Source of the DNA: Senegalimassilia sp003474385
GTDB lineage: Bacteria > Actinomycetota > Coriobacteriia > Coriobacteriales > Eggerthellaceae
DNA: 60,450 bases
Assembly: GCF_003474385.1 (NCBI RefSeq)
Contig: NZ_QUCY01000018.1
Coordinates: 1 to 60,450 of the forward strand
Direction: 5' to 3'
Shown here: positions 25,550 to 35,394 of the stretch, piece after piece
Layout of the letters: each line of letters begins with the position of its first letter
How positions within the stretch are numbered: the stretch's first letter is position 1
Notes under the pieces: generated by a model
Seen by the model: only the letters and a program-made list of their open reading frames with translations
What the model was told of the DNA's origin: nothing
The model's database searches: none
Made by a program: the position numbers and the translations under genes

Positions 25550-27139
25550 CTACGCAGCCGCAGGATTCACATCCTCGTCCATACGCGCCTCAGTGTAGTG
25601 GTCGAACTCATCGTAAATCTCCTGCGAGGGCTCTGCCGTGAGCTTCGACACCACGAAGATGCACGCGAGCGAGATGATGAAGGCGGGCAGAAGCTCGTAG
25701 ATGCCGAACACGCCGCCGAGCGGCTTGATGAGGTTGTGCCAAACCACTACCGTGATAGCTCCGCCGAGCATGCCCGCAAGGGCGCCGGGAAGGTTCGTGC
25801 GACGCCAATACAGGCTGCACAACACGAGCGGACCGAACGAAGCGCCGAGGCCGGCCCATGCGTAGGAGACGACGCGGAAGATGACGGAATTCTCGTCGAA
25901 GGCGATAAGGATGCCGATGATCATGACCACAGCCAGCGTGATGCGGGAGACGATCATGACCTGACGATCGGTGGCGTCGCGCTTGATGATGCCGCGGAAG
26001 ATGTTCTCGGCAACCGAGGAGCCGGTGATGAGCAGATACGACGAAGCAGAGGACATGGACGCCGCCAGGATGCCGGACACCACCACGCCGCACATGAAGG
26101 CGGGCAGAATCATCTGGGCGATGACGATGAAGATGTTCTCAGCAGCCGCATTGGTGCCGAAATAGGTGGGCAGCATGGCGCGACCGATGAAGCCGATGCA
26201 CAGGGCGCACACCATGGAGATGACGACCCACACCACGGCGATGATGCGCGATTGACGAACCTCTTCAGCTGAGCGGATGCCCAAGAAGCGCACGAGCACC
26301 TGCGGCATACCGAAGTAGCCAAGGCCCCAAGCCAAGGTGGAGATGATGGTGAGGATGCCGAAATCGGTAGGCTCGCCGAACAGCGGCTGATCGCCCTGGA
26401 CCGCCTGCAAGCCCGTAGCAGCATCCATGATGGGCGTGGTGAGCTGCCCGCCGTTCAAGAAGCCGGGGATGTTCTGCAGGAAGGCCACCGTCACATCGAC
26501 GCCGCCGACGGAGGCGATAGAGCCGATGAGCACCACGGCAAGCGCGAAGAACATGAGACAGCCCTGGATGAAGTCGGTTGCCACAACCGAAAGATAACCG
26601 CCCACCAGCGTGTATGCGAACACCACCACGGCGCCGAAGATCATCATGGCCGCATAGTCGATGCCGAACAGCGTGTGGAACAGCTTGCCGCAGGTGACGA
26701 AGCAGCTGCCCGTATATACGCAGAAGAACAGCAAGATGATGACCGCCGCCACCGTGGACAGGATGTTCTTCTTGTCATGGAAGCGGTTGGAGAAGAAGGC
26801 CGGAATGGTGATGGCATGCACGCGCTCGGAGTACTGGCGCAGGCGCTTGGCCACGAACAGCCAGTTCAAATACGTGCCGATAGCAAGGCCGATGCAGGTC
26901 CACATGGCCTCGGAGGCGCCGAAGAAGTAAGCAAGACCGGGGATGCCCATGAGCAGGTAGCCCGACATATCGGAGGCCTCGGCGGAAAGCGCAGTGAACC
27001 ACGGGCCCACCTTACGACCGCCGATGAAGTACTCATCGGTAGAGGAGTTCGAGCGCTTGGCGTAGGAGAAGCCCACCGCCAGCACCACGACGAAGTAGAT
27101 AACCATGGCCAAAACGACCAGCAAATCATTCGATTCCAT
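25550..27139 (-). CDS. putP: Sodium/proline symporter
   Basis: This 529-residue sodium:solute symporter takes up proline with Na+. Thirteen or so membrane segments are visible, with the SSS-family pieces SSTDEYFIGGRKVGPWFTALSAEASDMSGYLLMG, and the later GILAASMSSASSYLLITGSS. Length and motifs match PutP. Nothing nearby degrades proline, so it may serve osmotic balance or amino-acid (Stickland-type) catabolism. It diverges from the aminotransferase gene. Confidence 0.9.
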   Translation of the reverse strand: MESNDLLVVLAMVIYFVVVLAVGFSYAKRSNSSTDEYFIGGRKVGPWFTALSAEASDMSGYLLMGIPGLAYFFGASEAMWTCIGLAIGTYLNWLFVAKRLRQYSERVHAITIPAFFSNRFHDKKNILSTVAAVIILLFFCVYTGSCFVTCGKLFHTLFGIDYAAMMIFGAVVVFAYTLVGGYLSVVATDFIQGCLMFFALAVVLIGSIASVGGVDVTVAFLQNIPGFLNGGQLTTPIMDAATGLQAVQGDQPLFGEPTDFGILTIISTLAWGLGYFGMPQVLVRFLGIRSAEEVRQSRIIAVVWVVISMVCALCIGFIGRAMLPTYFGTNAAAENIFIVIAQMILPAFMCGVVVSGILAASMSSASSYLLITGSSVAENIFRGIIKRDATDRQVMIVSRITLAVVMIIGILIAFDENSVIFRVVSYAWAGLGASFGPLVLCSLYWRRTNLPGALAGMLGGAITVVVWHNLIKPLGGVFGIYELLPAFIISLACIFVVSKLTAEPSQEIYDEFDHYTEARMDEDVNPAAA

Positions 27140-27350
27140 GTTCTGTGCCCGCCCCTTATGCCGTTTTCAAGCCCATCCCCCAGGCAAACCGCACGGCCCT
27201 CCAGCCGGCATCGCCGAAATCCGGGAAACGGACGCATTTAACGACCGGTCGATTGTTTACATTGACGCTGGGATTATACTTGACTTTGCCTACCTCAGGT
27301 AGGTGTTTTCGATTGTTCTCACCCCGCAAACGGCGAAAGGATGCACCACG

Positions 27351-28640
27351 ATGCCAGCTTACGCAGAGCTTGCCCACGAAGCGTTGGAATCAACGCGCGA
27401 TGCGCTCACCCGCGAATACGAGTCTTTCAAGGCGAAGGGGCTGGCTCTGAACATGGCGCGCGGCAAGCCCTCCCGCGCACAGCTTGACCTGAGCATGCCC
27501 ATGCTCACGTGCATCGTCGATGTCGACGACTGCACCGCCGAAGATGGCACGGACTGCCGAAACTACGGCGTGCTCGATGGCATTCCCGAGGCGAAGCGCC
27601 TTATGGCCGCCATGCTCGACGATGACGCCGAGCATGTGATGGTGTTCGGCAACTCCAGCCTGAACATCATGTACGACACCATGGCTCGTTGTTGGATGTT
27701 CGGCACGCTGGGCCATACGCCTTGGTGCAAGCTTGACGAGGTGAAATGGCTGTGCCCCTGTCCGGGTTACGATAGGCACTTCGGCGTGACCGAGGCCTTT
27801 GGCATCAAGATGATCCCCGTTGCCATGAACGAGGACGGCCCGGATATGAACGAGGTAGAGCGCCTGGTTGCCGAAGATGCTTCGATCAAGGGCATCTGGT
27901 GCGTGCCGAAGTATTCCAACCCCAGCGGCGCAACCTATTCCGACAAGGTGGTACGCCGCTTGGCCGGCATGCCTTGCGCGGCCGACGACTTCCGTATCTT
28001 CTGGGATAACGCGTACGGCATCCATCACCTGAGCGACGACGCAGCGCAGCAGGACCAGCTGCTCGATATCCGCCGCGCCTGCGATGATGCCGGAAACCCC
28101 GACCGCTGCTTCAAGTTCGCCTCAACCAGCAAGGTCACCTTCCCTGGCGCAGGCATCTCGGCCATGGCGGCAAGCAGCGCCAACATCGCGGACATGAAGG
28201 CGCATATGAGCCCGCAGATCATCGGCCACGACAAGCTCAATCAGCTGCGTCACGTGAAGTTCCTGCACGATGGGAAGGGCTTGGCGGAGCACATGGCCAA
28301 GCACGCCGCCATCCTGCGCCCCAAGTTCGAGCTGGTGGACCGCAAGCTGTCCGAGGGCCTGAGCGAAATCGGCGGCTGCACCTGGAGCAAGCCGCGCGGC
28401 GGGTACTTCGTCTCGTTCAACGCCCCCGCCGGATGCGCGAAGCGAATCGTGGAGCTTGCCAAAGACGCCGGCGTCACCATGACAGGCGCAGGCGCCACCT
28501 GGCCGTACAAGCAGGACCCGGCGGACAGCAACATCCGCATCGCCCCCAGCCTGCCGCCCGTCGAGGAGCTGGATGCGGCGCTCGACGTGTTCGTTTGCTG
28601 CGTGAAGCTGGCGTACGCGGAGAAGCTGCTGCAGGATTAA
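27351..28640 (+). CDS. Aminotransferase, class I (MocR-like aspartate aminotransferase type)
   Basis: This 429-residue pyridoxal-phosphate enzyme starts at ATG 27351 behind AAAGGA. It contains YGVLDGIPEAKRLMAAML, VFGNSSLNIMYD, PGYDRHFGVTEAFGI and the PLP-lysine motif STSKVTFPGAGIS. These match the PF12897 group (annotated as aspartate aminotransferase, subgroup Ic) rather than AspC proper. Aspartate or another dicarboxylic amino acid is the likely substrate. Confidence 0.85.
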   Translation: MPAYAELAHEALESTRDALTREYESFKAKGLALNMARGKPSRAQLDLSMPMLTCIVDVDDCTAEDGTDCRNYGVLDGIPEAKRLMAAMLDDDAEHVMVFGNSSLNIMYDTMARCWMFGTLGHTPWCKLDEVKWLCPCPGYDRHFGVTEAFGIKMIPVAMNEDGPDMNEVERLVAEDASIKGIWCVPKYSNPSGATYSDKVVRRLAGMPCAADDFRIFWDNAYGIHHLSDDAAQQDQLLDIRRACDDAGNPDRCFKFASTSKVTFPGAGISAMAASSANIADMKAHMSPQIIGHDKLNQLRHVKFLHDGKGLAEHMAKHAAILRPKFELVDRKLSEGLSEIGGCTWSKPRGGYFVSFNAPAGCAKRIVELAKDAGVTMTGAGATWPYKQDPADSNIRIAPSLPPVEELDAALDVFVCCVKLAYAEKLLQD

Positions 28641-28801
28641 GCCGAACGCCCTGAGCAGACGGTCGCTTTCGATGGGAGACCCGCCATCGCACCAAGGCAA
28701 CAGGTTCACTGGCTTTCATGCCTGAACCCGCACGCCCCGCTAACGCGATAAGAGGCATTTCGTTCGCAAGGGGCGCACCGCTCGCCAACATATATATAGG
28801 T

Positions 28802-28826
28802 AAGGCCCGCTCGATTGAGCGGGCCT
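28802..28826. terminator. Terminator between aminotransferase and thiE
   Basis: AAGGCCCGCTC/GAGCGGGCCTT with loop GATT, followed by TCATT, between two converging genes. Confidence 0.8.
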
Positions 28827-28850
28827 TCATTGCGTTTGCTTCAGTTCGCG

Positions 28851-29558
28851 TTAGTTAGCTTGCTTCGCTGCATTCCATTCTTGCACGAGTTCTTGAGCAG
28901 CTGCATGCGGGTCGGGCGCGGCGCATACCGCGGATACCACGAAGAAGCCGTCGACGCCGGTTTGCGCAACGGCTGGGATGTCCGCTACCTTCACTCCCCC
29001 GCCAACCACGATGGGAACGGGGCTTGCCTGATGAAGCGCCGCCAAGTCTTCGAGGCTTTTCGTGATAATGGTGCCGTCCGCCGCCAAGCCGCAGTCGGTT
29101 TTCGTCGGCGTCTCATGCAGCGGGCCGACACCCAGATAATCGACCAACGACATATCGGCGGTTTTCACGTACTCGAGCATCTCGTCCGCGCGAGCGGAAA
29201 GACCGACCACCGCATCAGAACCGAGCAGGGCGCGGCACGCCTCGACGGGGATATCGGTCTGGCCAACATGCACGCCATCAACCTTTATTCCCTGCTGACG
29301 AGCAGCATATACCGCATCCAGGCGATCATCGATGAGCAGCGCCACGCGGTCTTGCGCACCGGCCTGCCGTATGACCTCGGATGCCTGGGCCGTGTAGGAG
29401 ATCAGTTCACGAGCCGAGCACTCCTTCGAGCGGACTTGCACGCAGGTGAACCCTGCCGCGATGGCCTGAGCCACCACATCGGCAACGGGTCGGCCCAAGG
29501 TGTTTTCCGGACCCAGGACCAGATATGCGGAAATATCCAGATTATCTCGCATGCTCAT
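28851..29558 (-). CDS. thiE: Thiamine-phosphate synthase
   Basis: This 235-residue TIM-barrel enzyme joins HMP-PP and thiazole phosphate to make thiamine phosphate. Motifs include CVQVRSKECSARELI, LLIDDRLDAVYAA, GVHVGQTDIPVEACR and VGGGVKVADIPAV. The ATG at 29558 sits 1 base after the stop of the upstream gene. It is the last gene of the thi operon. Confidence 0.92.
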   Translation of the reverse strand: MSMRDNLDISAYLVLGPENTLGRPVADVVAQAIAAGFTCVQVRSKECSARELISYTAQASEVIRQAGAQDRVALLIDDRLDAVYAARQQGIKVDGVHVGQTDIPVEACRALLGSDAVVGLSARADEMLEYVKTADMSLVDYLGVGPLHETPTKTDCGLAADGTIITKSLEDLAALHQASPVPIVVGGGVKVADIPAVAQTGVDGFFVVSAVCAAPDPHAAAQELVQEWNAAKQAN

Positions 29559-29559
29559 G

Positions 29560-29892
29560 CTATTCCCCCTTTTCGGCATCTCCGTCGGCGACGTCGCTTT
29601 CAAGGATTGTGTCGACGCTTCGAACCTTCTGCTCCATCATGTTCTCGAACCCAGGGCGCACATCGGCCTTCAGGATAACCTCGGTGCGGATACCCTTCTG
29701 AGCCAAGACGAACGTAGCGTTGCGAACCACGGCCATGACCTCGTCCCATTCGCCTTCGATCTCGGTGAACATCGAATAGGTCTTGTTGGGCAGACCCGAT
29801 TCACGGATGACGCGAACCACCTCTGCCACCTCGGGTGCAAGCTCATCGCCCACGCCGAACGGGGCGATGGCCACGGCAACCAGCGTGTTCAC
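29560..29892 (-). CDS. Thiamine-binding protein, MTH1187/YkoF-like family
   Basis: This 110-residue protein starts at GTG 29892 (MNTLVAVAIAPFGVGDELAP) behind AGGAGG. It has SGLPNKTYSMFTEIEGEWDEVMAVV, typical of the small thiamine-binding (UPF0045) family, whose members bind thiamine or HMP in the cytoplasm. It is nested between thiM and thiE: its start lies 4 bases after the thiM stop and its stop is 1 base before thiE. Sequence does not tell whether it acts as carrier, sensor or transport helper. Confidence 0.85.
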   Translation of the reverse strand: MNTLVAVAIAPFGVGDELAPEVAEVVRVIRESGLPNKTYSMFTEIEGEWDEVMAVVRNATFVLAQKGIRTEVILKADVRPGFENMMEQKVRSVDTILESDVADGDAEKGE

Positions 29893-29896
29893 GATG

Positions 29897-30736
29897 CTAT
29901 GCCTCCTGGATCTCGATGGAGTTGCCGGCAACCGCCTCGGGAGTTGCACGGAACAGCTCGTCGATGAAGGCCACCTTGAAGCTTGCCGGAGCATCGGCGG
30001 CGGCTGCAGCCGCAACACCCGCCAGATTGTAGTGGTTCACCGCGGCAACAGCGGCCGTGAACGGATCGGTTTGCGTAGCGTATACGGCAAGCACGCCGCC
30101 CTGCGAACAGCCGAAGCCGGTGACCTTGCCCATAAGCGCGCTGCCGCCATGGCTGATGACGACCGAATGCCCATCGGTGACCAGGTCGGACTCGCCGGAG
30201 ATGACGACGGCGCCTTCCGTATAGCGAGCCAGCGCGATAGCCGCCGCACGTGCAGCCTCCACCGTATCGGCGGTATCGACGCCGCGGGCGCGCGAAACAT
30301 CGTCGGCCGTGCCCTCGAGACCCCACAGGCCGGCGAGCGCGATGATCTCGGAGGCGTTGCCGCGCACGATGGCGGGCTTATGCTGCTTGAGCTCGGACAG
30401 CAGCTTAGTGCGCAGGCTGCCGATGCCGATTCCCACCGGATCGAGCACCCACGGCTTGCCGGCGGCCTGCGCCGCTGCCGCCGTACGCGGGATAGTTTCC
30501 TCGTAAATGGGGAACAACGTGCCCATGTTCAGGTACACGGCGCCGCCTGCGGCAACCAGGGTTTCACCCTCGTCTGGCAGATAAACCATGGCAGCCGAGC
30601 CACCGACGGCGAGCTGGGCGTTAGCCACGAAATCGATGGTGACGGTGTTGGTGATGGATCCGGCCAGAGGATTGTTGGCGCGCACGTCGGCGACAGCTTT
30701 CGCGATAGATGCTTCGAGCTGTTTCTGTTCGATCAT
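29897..30736 (-). CDS. thiM: Hydroxyethylthiazole kinase
   Basis: This 279-residue kinase phosphorylates the thiazole half of thiamine for salvage. Motifs: LAVGGSAAMVYLPDE, GKPWVLDPVGIGIGSLRTKL, IVRGNASEIIALAG and GKVTGFGCSQGGVLAVYA. It is the first gene of thiM-(thiamine-binding)-thiE. A TPP riboswitch and terminator lie directly upstream. The operon holds thiazole salvage and coupling only; thiC and thiD are not in the window. Confidence 0.93.
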   Translation of the reverse strand: MIEQKQLEASIAKAVADVRANNPLAGSITNTVTIDFVANAQLAVGGSAAMVYLPDEGETLVAAGGAVYLNMGTLFPIYEETIPRTAAAAQAAGKPWVLDPVGIGIGSLRTKLLSELKQHKPAIVRGNASEIIALAGLWGLEGTADDVSRARGVDTADTVEAARAAAIALARYTEGAVVISGESDLVTDGHSVVISHGGSALMGKVTGFGCSQGGVLAVYATQTDPFTAAVAAVNHYNLAGVAAAAAADAPASFKVAFIDELFRATPEAVAGNSIEIQEA

Positions 30737-30754
30737 ATTCTCTCCTTTGCAACG

Positions 30755-30790
30755 AAAAACGAGGACGCTACCGTAGAAGATGGCGCCCTC
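30755..30790 (-). terminator. Terminator of the TPP riboswitch
   Basis: On the minus strand GAGGGCGC and GCGTCCTC form a stem (one G-U pair) followed by GTTTTT, just before the ribosome site of thiM. It is the expression platform of the riboswitch. Confidence 0.8.
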
Positions 30791-30805
30791 GTCCGTGCAC
30801 GAGAG

Positions 30806-30893
30806 ATGCTCCCTACGCCAGCGTTACCTGGACAGGTTCAAAGGGTTAGGCTTGCGCCCTCTCAGCGCCGACGTTGCCGCCGGGCACCCCTGC
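30806..30893 (-). promoter_or_regulatory. TPP riboswitch (THI element)
   Basis: The minus strand shows the conserved core CTGAGAGGG, ACCCTTTGAACCTG, and GGTAACGCTGGCGTAGGGAG. Thiamine pyrophosphate binding would favour the downstream terminator and shut off thiM, the binding-protein gene and thiE. Confidence 0.95.
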
Positions 30894-31063
30894 ATCGAAT
30901 CTGTTGTGCATATATTACACCGGCGCGTAAACCGCTCGCCTGTTAAACCGCCGAACGGACAAAGGAATCGCACGAGCCAAGCGACCGGCTTTACCGCGCA
31001 CGCCCTTTGCACGCTAAACAGCCGAACGGATGCGGAAAACCGAAAACAGCGGAACCTTTCGCC

Positions 31064-32290
31064 TTACCGTGCGCGGCGGGGCTTGCGGGACAGACGCAAC
31101 GCCGCGATTTCGGCAGCCACCGCGCAAGCGGTGAAAGCAGCGGAGACGAACGGCATCGCCAGAAGCGGCATGCAGGTGATGAACATGCCCGCGGCGAACG
31201 ACCCGAGCGCGCTGCCGAGCTGCAACGACGAGTTCGACAAGCTGACGGCAAACGCCGCCTCATCCCCGGCGTTGAGCATGATGAACGAATTCTGCGCCGG
31301 CAAGAATCCCCAGGATATGCCCGTCCACATACACGCCGCCGCCAGCGCCGCAAGCCACGATCCCGTGCCAAGCCCCAGCCCCACCAGCGTTATCGCTTGA
31401 AGCGCAACGCAGCCGATGACCGCCGAAGCCGAGCCGAAGCGATCGGCTGCCCAGCCGCTTGCCTTCGAGCCGATCATGCTCATGAGCCCGAAGGCGAACA
31501 GGGAGCCGCTCACCCACTCCGGCTGGGGAAGCACGCTTTCCATGAACGGCGTGATGTAGGTGTTCATGGAGGCGTACCCCACGAACATGAGCATAGTGCA
31601 GATCAGGGGCAACACCACGCAAGGATTGCGGAACACGCGCAGCGCATCGGCGCTGCGACGGCCCTGCGCCGCCGGCGAGCTTGGCGCTTCAGGCACGCGC
31701 ACGATAAGCGCTATGACCGCGAACGCGACGCATGCCGCAATGACGAGCACCCAATACGCCTGCTGCCAGGTGATGACGTTGCGCAGCATGCGCGCGGCGG
31801 GAAGCGCGAAGACGAACGAAGCGCTGAAACCCAGCGCCACATTCGACATGGCCGAGGCGGCGCGCGAAGGGCCGGCGATGCGGCTTGCCGCGATGTAGGC
31901 GGTTGCCGCGAAGGTGCCGTTGCCCACGCCCATGACGGCACGGCCCGTCAAAATGACGGGATAGATGGGGGTGGCGGCGCAAATGGCCATACCCACTGCC
32001 ATAAGCGCGAGGCTGACCAGCAGCAATGTTTTCGGGCCGCGCGAGGTGAGCGCCATAACCAGAAGCGGTGTGCCGACGGCGTTGCACACGCCGTAGACGC
32101 CCATCATGAGGCTAACCTGGGAAAGGTCGATGCCCGCGATTTGCGCAACCTGATCGGGCACGCCCAAGATGTACTGGTAGGCGCATCCGAACACGAAGCA
32201 GCTGAGCGCCAGCACCAAGATCATGAGGTTGCCGCGAGCGCGGCTGGGAGCCTCCACCGCGGATGCCGTCACCGTCTCGGAACCTCTCAT
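31064..32290 (-). CDS. Major facilitator superfamily transporter
   Basis: This 408-residue transporter has about 12 membrane helices. Family hallmarks include the motif after helix 2 (ALTSRGPKTLLLVSLALMAVGM) and GRAVMGVGNGTFAATAYIAAS in helix 4. It resembles drug or sugar efflux carriers of the DHA1 type; the substrate is unknown. Its start overlaps the stop of the U32 gene (ATGA), so the two are co-translated. Confidence 0.8.
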   Translation of the reverse strand: MRGSETVTASAVEAPSRARGNLMILVLALSCFVFGCAYQYILGVPDQVAQIAGIDLSQVSLMMGVYGVCNAVGTPLLVMALTSRGPKTLLLVSLALMAVGMAICAATPIYPVILTGRAVMGVGNGTFAATAYIAASRIAGPSRAASAMSNVALGFSASFVFALPAARMLRNVITWQQAYWVLVIAACVAFAVIALIVRVPEAPSSPAAQGRRSADALRVFRNPCVVLPLICTMLMFVGYASMNTYITPFMESVLPQPEWVSGSLFAFGLMSMIGSKASGWAADRFGSASAVIGCVALQAITLVGLGLGTGSWLAALAAACMWTGISWGFLPAQNSFIMLNAGDEAAFAVSLSNSSLQLGSALGSFAAGMFITCMPLLAMPFVSAAFTACAVAAEIAALRLSRKPRRAR

Positions 32291-33561
32291 GCCCTCACTT
32301 CCTGCGCCCCTTGAGGAGCAGAATCCACGCGAATGCGCAGCAGATCGCCCGGCTGCAATGCGATATCGCTGGTGAACGCATAGGTTTCCATGGTGCGATT
32401 CGCCACCGGCACGGGCTCGGGGGACGGGTTGGGACGATCTTCGCTTGGCTGCACCAGCCAGGTGAGGCCCCTCACCTTCGCCGTTTCAATGGCCTTGCGC
32501 GGAGAAAGCGCCTCGAGTTCGTCGCCTTCACGGAAGCGGTTATGACACGTGGCCTCGATGCGCCACCCGCCCTCCCCTTCCGGGCTGCATGCGGTGACCG
32601 TGGCGGCATGCAGGTAATCCTTGTCGTAGCCGTCGCGCTCCTGGCGTTGGCTTGGCTGGCCGAAATAGAAGCCGGTGCCATAGGGGCGATGCGAAATGGC
32701 ATGCAGATCGGACATGACCGTGGACGGGTTGGCGCCATCCATGACCGCCCGATAGGCATGCACCGCAGTTGCCACGTAGAACGCGCGCTTGTTGCGGCCT
32801 TCAATCTTAAACGAACTGACGCCAGCTTGCGCCAACTCATCGAGATGCTCGATCATGCACAGGTCGTGCGCATTCATGACATAGGTGCCGCGCACATCCT
32901 CCTCAATGGGGTAATAGGCACCGGGACGCTTCTCCTCCACCAGCGCATAGCTCCATCGGCACGGCTGCGCGCAATAGCCCTTGTTGCCCGAACGCCCCGT
33001 CATAGCGGCAGACAGCATGCAGCGCCCCGAAAAGGCCATGCACATGGCGCCATGTACGAACGCCTCGATCTCAAGATCGCGCGGCGCCTGTGCGCGCAGC
33101 TCGGCGATATCCTCCATGCTCATCTCACGCGCGACCACCACGCGCGATGCGCCCAGGTCGTGCCAGGCGCGCGCAGCTTCGGCGTTCATCACGGAAGCCT
33201 GCGTACTCACATGCAGCTCCATATGCTGGGCATAGCGTTTCGCCAGGGAAAACGCACCAAGGTCGCTGACGATGAGCGCGTCGGCGCCCGAGGCGTCAAG
33301 GGCCTCCAGATATGGCGGCAAGGCGGCGATATCGGCTTGGCTCATAAGCGTGTTCACCGTCACGTACACCTTTACGCCCGCCGCGTGCGCAAAGGCGACG
33401 GCGGATGGGATATCGTCAAGCGTGAAGTTCTCGGCACGTTGGCGCATACCGAACCTGTCGGCGGCCAAATATACCGCATCCGCCCCGAAACGAACGGCGG
33501 CCTCCAGCTGGCTGCGGCCGCCCGCAGGCGCAAGAAGCTCGATTGTTGAAAAGTCAGTCAT
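32287..33561 (-). CDS. Peptidase U32 family protein (probably a tRNA/rRNA hydroxylation factor)
   Basis: This protein of about 424 residues has the U32 motif set: ELLAPAGGRSQLEAAVRFGADAVYLA, MELHVSTQASVMNAEAARAWHDLGASRVVVAREMS, EAFVHGAMCMAFSGRCMLSAAMTGRSGNKGYCAQPCRW and SFKIEGRNKRAFYVATAVHAYR. Members with the four-Cys pattern CMAFSGRC...CAQPC bind an Fe-S cluster; E. coli TrhP and RlhA hydroxylate tRNA and 23S rRNA uridine or cytidine. The protease label is historical. ATG 33561 is used; an upstream TTG is possible. Confidence 0.85.
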   Translation of the reverse strand: MTDFSTIELLAPAGGRSQLEAAVRFGADAVYLAADRFGMRQRAENFTLDDIPSAVAFAHAAGVKVYVTVNTLMSQADIAALPPYLEALDASGADALIVSDLGAFSLAKRYAQHMELHVSTQASVMNAEAARAWHDLGASRVVVAREMSMEDIAELRAQAPRDLEIEAFVHGAMCMAFSGRCMLSAAMTGRSGNKGYCAQPCRWSYALVEEKRPGAYYPIEEDVRGTYVMNAHDLCMIEHLDELAQAGVSSFKIEGRNKRAFYVATAVHAYRAVMDGANPSTVMSDLHAISHRPYGTGFYFGQPSQRQERDGYDKDYLHAATVTACSPEGEGGWRIEATCHNRFREGDELEALSPRKAIETAKVRGLTWLVQPSEDRPNPSPEPVPVANRTMETYAFTSDIALQPGDLLRIRVDSAPQGAQEVRA

Positions 33562-33784
33562 CGGCAGCAATCTTCGTAGAAATCAATCCAGCACAAACAC
33601 GAAAGCCGCCGCGCGGCCTCGAGCCCATCCAACCGGACGCCGCACGGCAAGTCCGGCGCCTTTTGCCCTAGGCCCGGCAAAACGTATCTTGCGCCAGGCC
33701 AGACCGGGCGCGGCGTTTCAGCCACGCCCGCAAGGTTGAGAATGGGAACGAAGCGGCGCAGCGGCCCGCAACGTCGGTTTCAGC

Positions 33785-35305
33785 CTACTTGCCCTCGGAG
33801 GGGTCGTAGCTAACGCGAGCGCCCTGAGGGGTGTCCTCGATGGTGAAGCCTAGCCCCGTAAGGCCATCGCGCACGGCATCGGCCACAGCCCAGTTCTTCT
33901 CGGCACGCGCGGTGGCACGGGCATCGAGCAGGGCGTCAACAGCCTCATGAGCATCCGAGCCCTCGTAGCCGGCAACCTGTTTCGCCAGGTCGACGACCTC
34001 GGCCGGATACGCATCACCCTGCGCGTCCTCCCAATCCTGGGGAGCAACCTCCACGCCGAACACGCGTATGAGCGTGGTGATGGTCTCGCGCAGATCGCGC
34101 ACGGCGGGAACATCGGAGAGCGAAAGCGTCTTGCCGGCGACCTGGGTGTTCGCGAAACCGACCAGATCGAACACCTCGCCCAGTGCGCGCGGGGCGTTGA
34201 AGTCGTCGTCCATGGCCAGGACGAACTCGACGCGCGTGGACTTCGCCTGTTTCAGGATGGCCTGGGTATCAAGCGGGCTAGGCACATCCTGGGCGTTCTT
34301 CATCTGCCAATCAAGGTTGCGCACGGCGTTCTCGATGCGGGAAAGCGCGGATGCGGCCTCATCAAGACGCTCGTCGGAGAAATCCAGCGGGCTGCGGTAA
34401 TGCGTTTGCAGCATAAGGAAGCGCAGCACATCGGGGGACGTGGTCTTGAGGATGTCGCGCAGCAGCAGGAAGTTGCCCAGCGACTTGCTCATCTTCTCGT
34501 GGTTGATCTGCAGCATGCCGCTGTGCATCCAGTGATTGGCGAAGGTGCAGCCGCATGCGGCCTCGGACTGGGCGCGCTCGTTCTCGTGATGCGGGAACAC
34601 CAGGTCGGCGCCGCCGCCGTGGATATCGAAAGGCAGGCCCAGGTACTTGCGCGACATAGCCGAGCACTCGATGTGCCAGCCAGGACGGCCCTGGCCCCAC
34701 GGGCTTTCCCAAGAAGGCTCGCCGGGTTTGGCGGCCTTCCACAGCGCGAAGTCGAGATGGTCGCGCTTGCGATCTTCCAGGCCCTGGCCGTCGGCGCGCA
34801 GCTCGCGATGACCGCCTTCCATCTCGTCGATGTTGCGACCGGACAGCGCACCGTAATCAGCATAGCTGCGCACGCTGAAGTAGACATCGCCCTCGACCTC
34901 GTACGCGTGGCCGCCATCGATGAGCTCCTGGATGAGCTGGATCATCTCGGGGATCTCCTCGGTTGCGCGCGGGCGCACATCGGGGTCCTGCACGTTCATG
35001 GCGTGCATGTCATCAAGGAAGGCCTGCGAATATTCAGCGGCAACCTCGGCTGCGCTGCGGCCTTCTTCGTTGGCCTTCTTGATGATCTTGTCATCGACGT
35101 CGGTGATATTGGAGACGAACTTCACGTCGAAGCCGCGCCAGGAGAGGTAGCGGCGGATGACGTCGAAGCTGACGAACGTACGGGCGTTGCCGATATGGAT
35201 GTAGTTGTACACGGTGGGACCGCACACGTACATGCCGATCTTCCCGTGCTCGAGCGACTCGAAAGGCACCTTCTCGCGAAGTTTGGTGTCATAGATCTTA
35301 AGCAT
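33785..35305 (-). CDS. cysS: Cysteinyl-tRNA synthetase
   Basis: This 506-residue class I synthetase has YVCGPTVYNYIHIGNART (HIGH region and zinc Cys) and KMSKSLGNF (KMSKS). ATG 35305 (MLKIYDTKLREK) fits, with AGGA 7 bases upstream; an ATG two codons earlier would lie on the ribosome site. It follows ispD-ispF on the same strand, the gene order of many Actinobacteria and Firmicutes. Confidence 0.95.
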   Translation of the reverse strand: MLKIYDTKLREKVPFESLEHGKIGMYVCGPTVYNYIHIGNARTFVSFDVIRRYLSWRGFDVKFVSNITDVDDKIIKKANEEGRSAAEVAAEYSQAFLDDMHAMNVQDPDVRPRATEEIPEMIQLIQELIDGGHAYEVEGDVYFSVRSYADYGALSGRNIDEMEGGHRELRADGQGLEDRKRDHLDFALWKAAKPGEPSWESPWGQGRPGWHIECSAMSRKYLGLPFDIHGGGADLVFPHHENERAQSEAACGCTFANHWMHSGMLQINHEKMSKSLGNFLLLRDILKTTSPDVLRFLMLQTHYRSPLDFSDERLDEAASALSRIENAVRNLDWQMKNAQDVPSPLDTQAILKQAKSTRVEFVLAMDDDFNAPRALGEVFDLVGFANTQVAGKTLSLSDVPAVRDLRETITTLIRVFGVEVAPQDWEDAQGDAYPAEVVDLAKQVAGYEGSDAHEAVDALLDARATARAEKNWAVADAVRDGLTGLGFTIEDTPQGARVSYDPSEGK

Positions 35306-35394
35306 TTGCATTCCTGTTCTATGTGCATGCCGCATGGTGCGGCGGGTTGACGAAGGCTGCGAAGGGACCGGGCGTCGCGAAAACCGCGCCCGAA

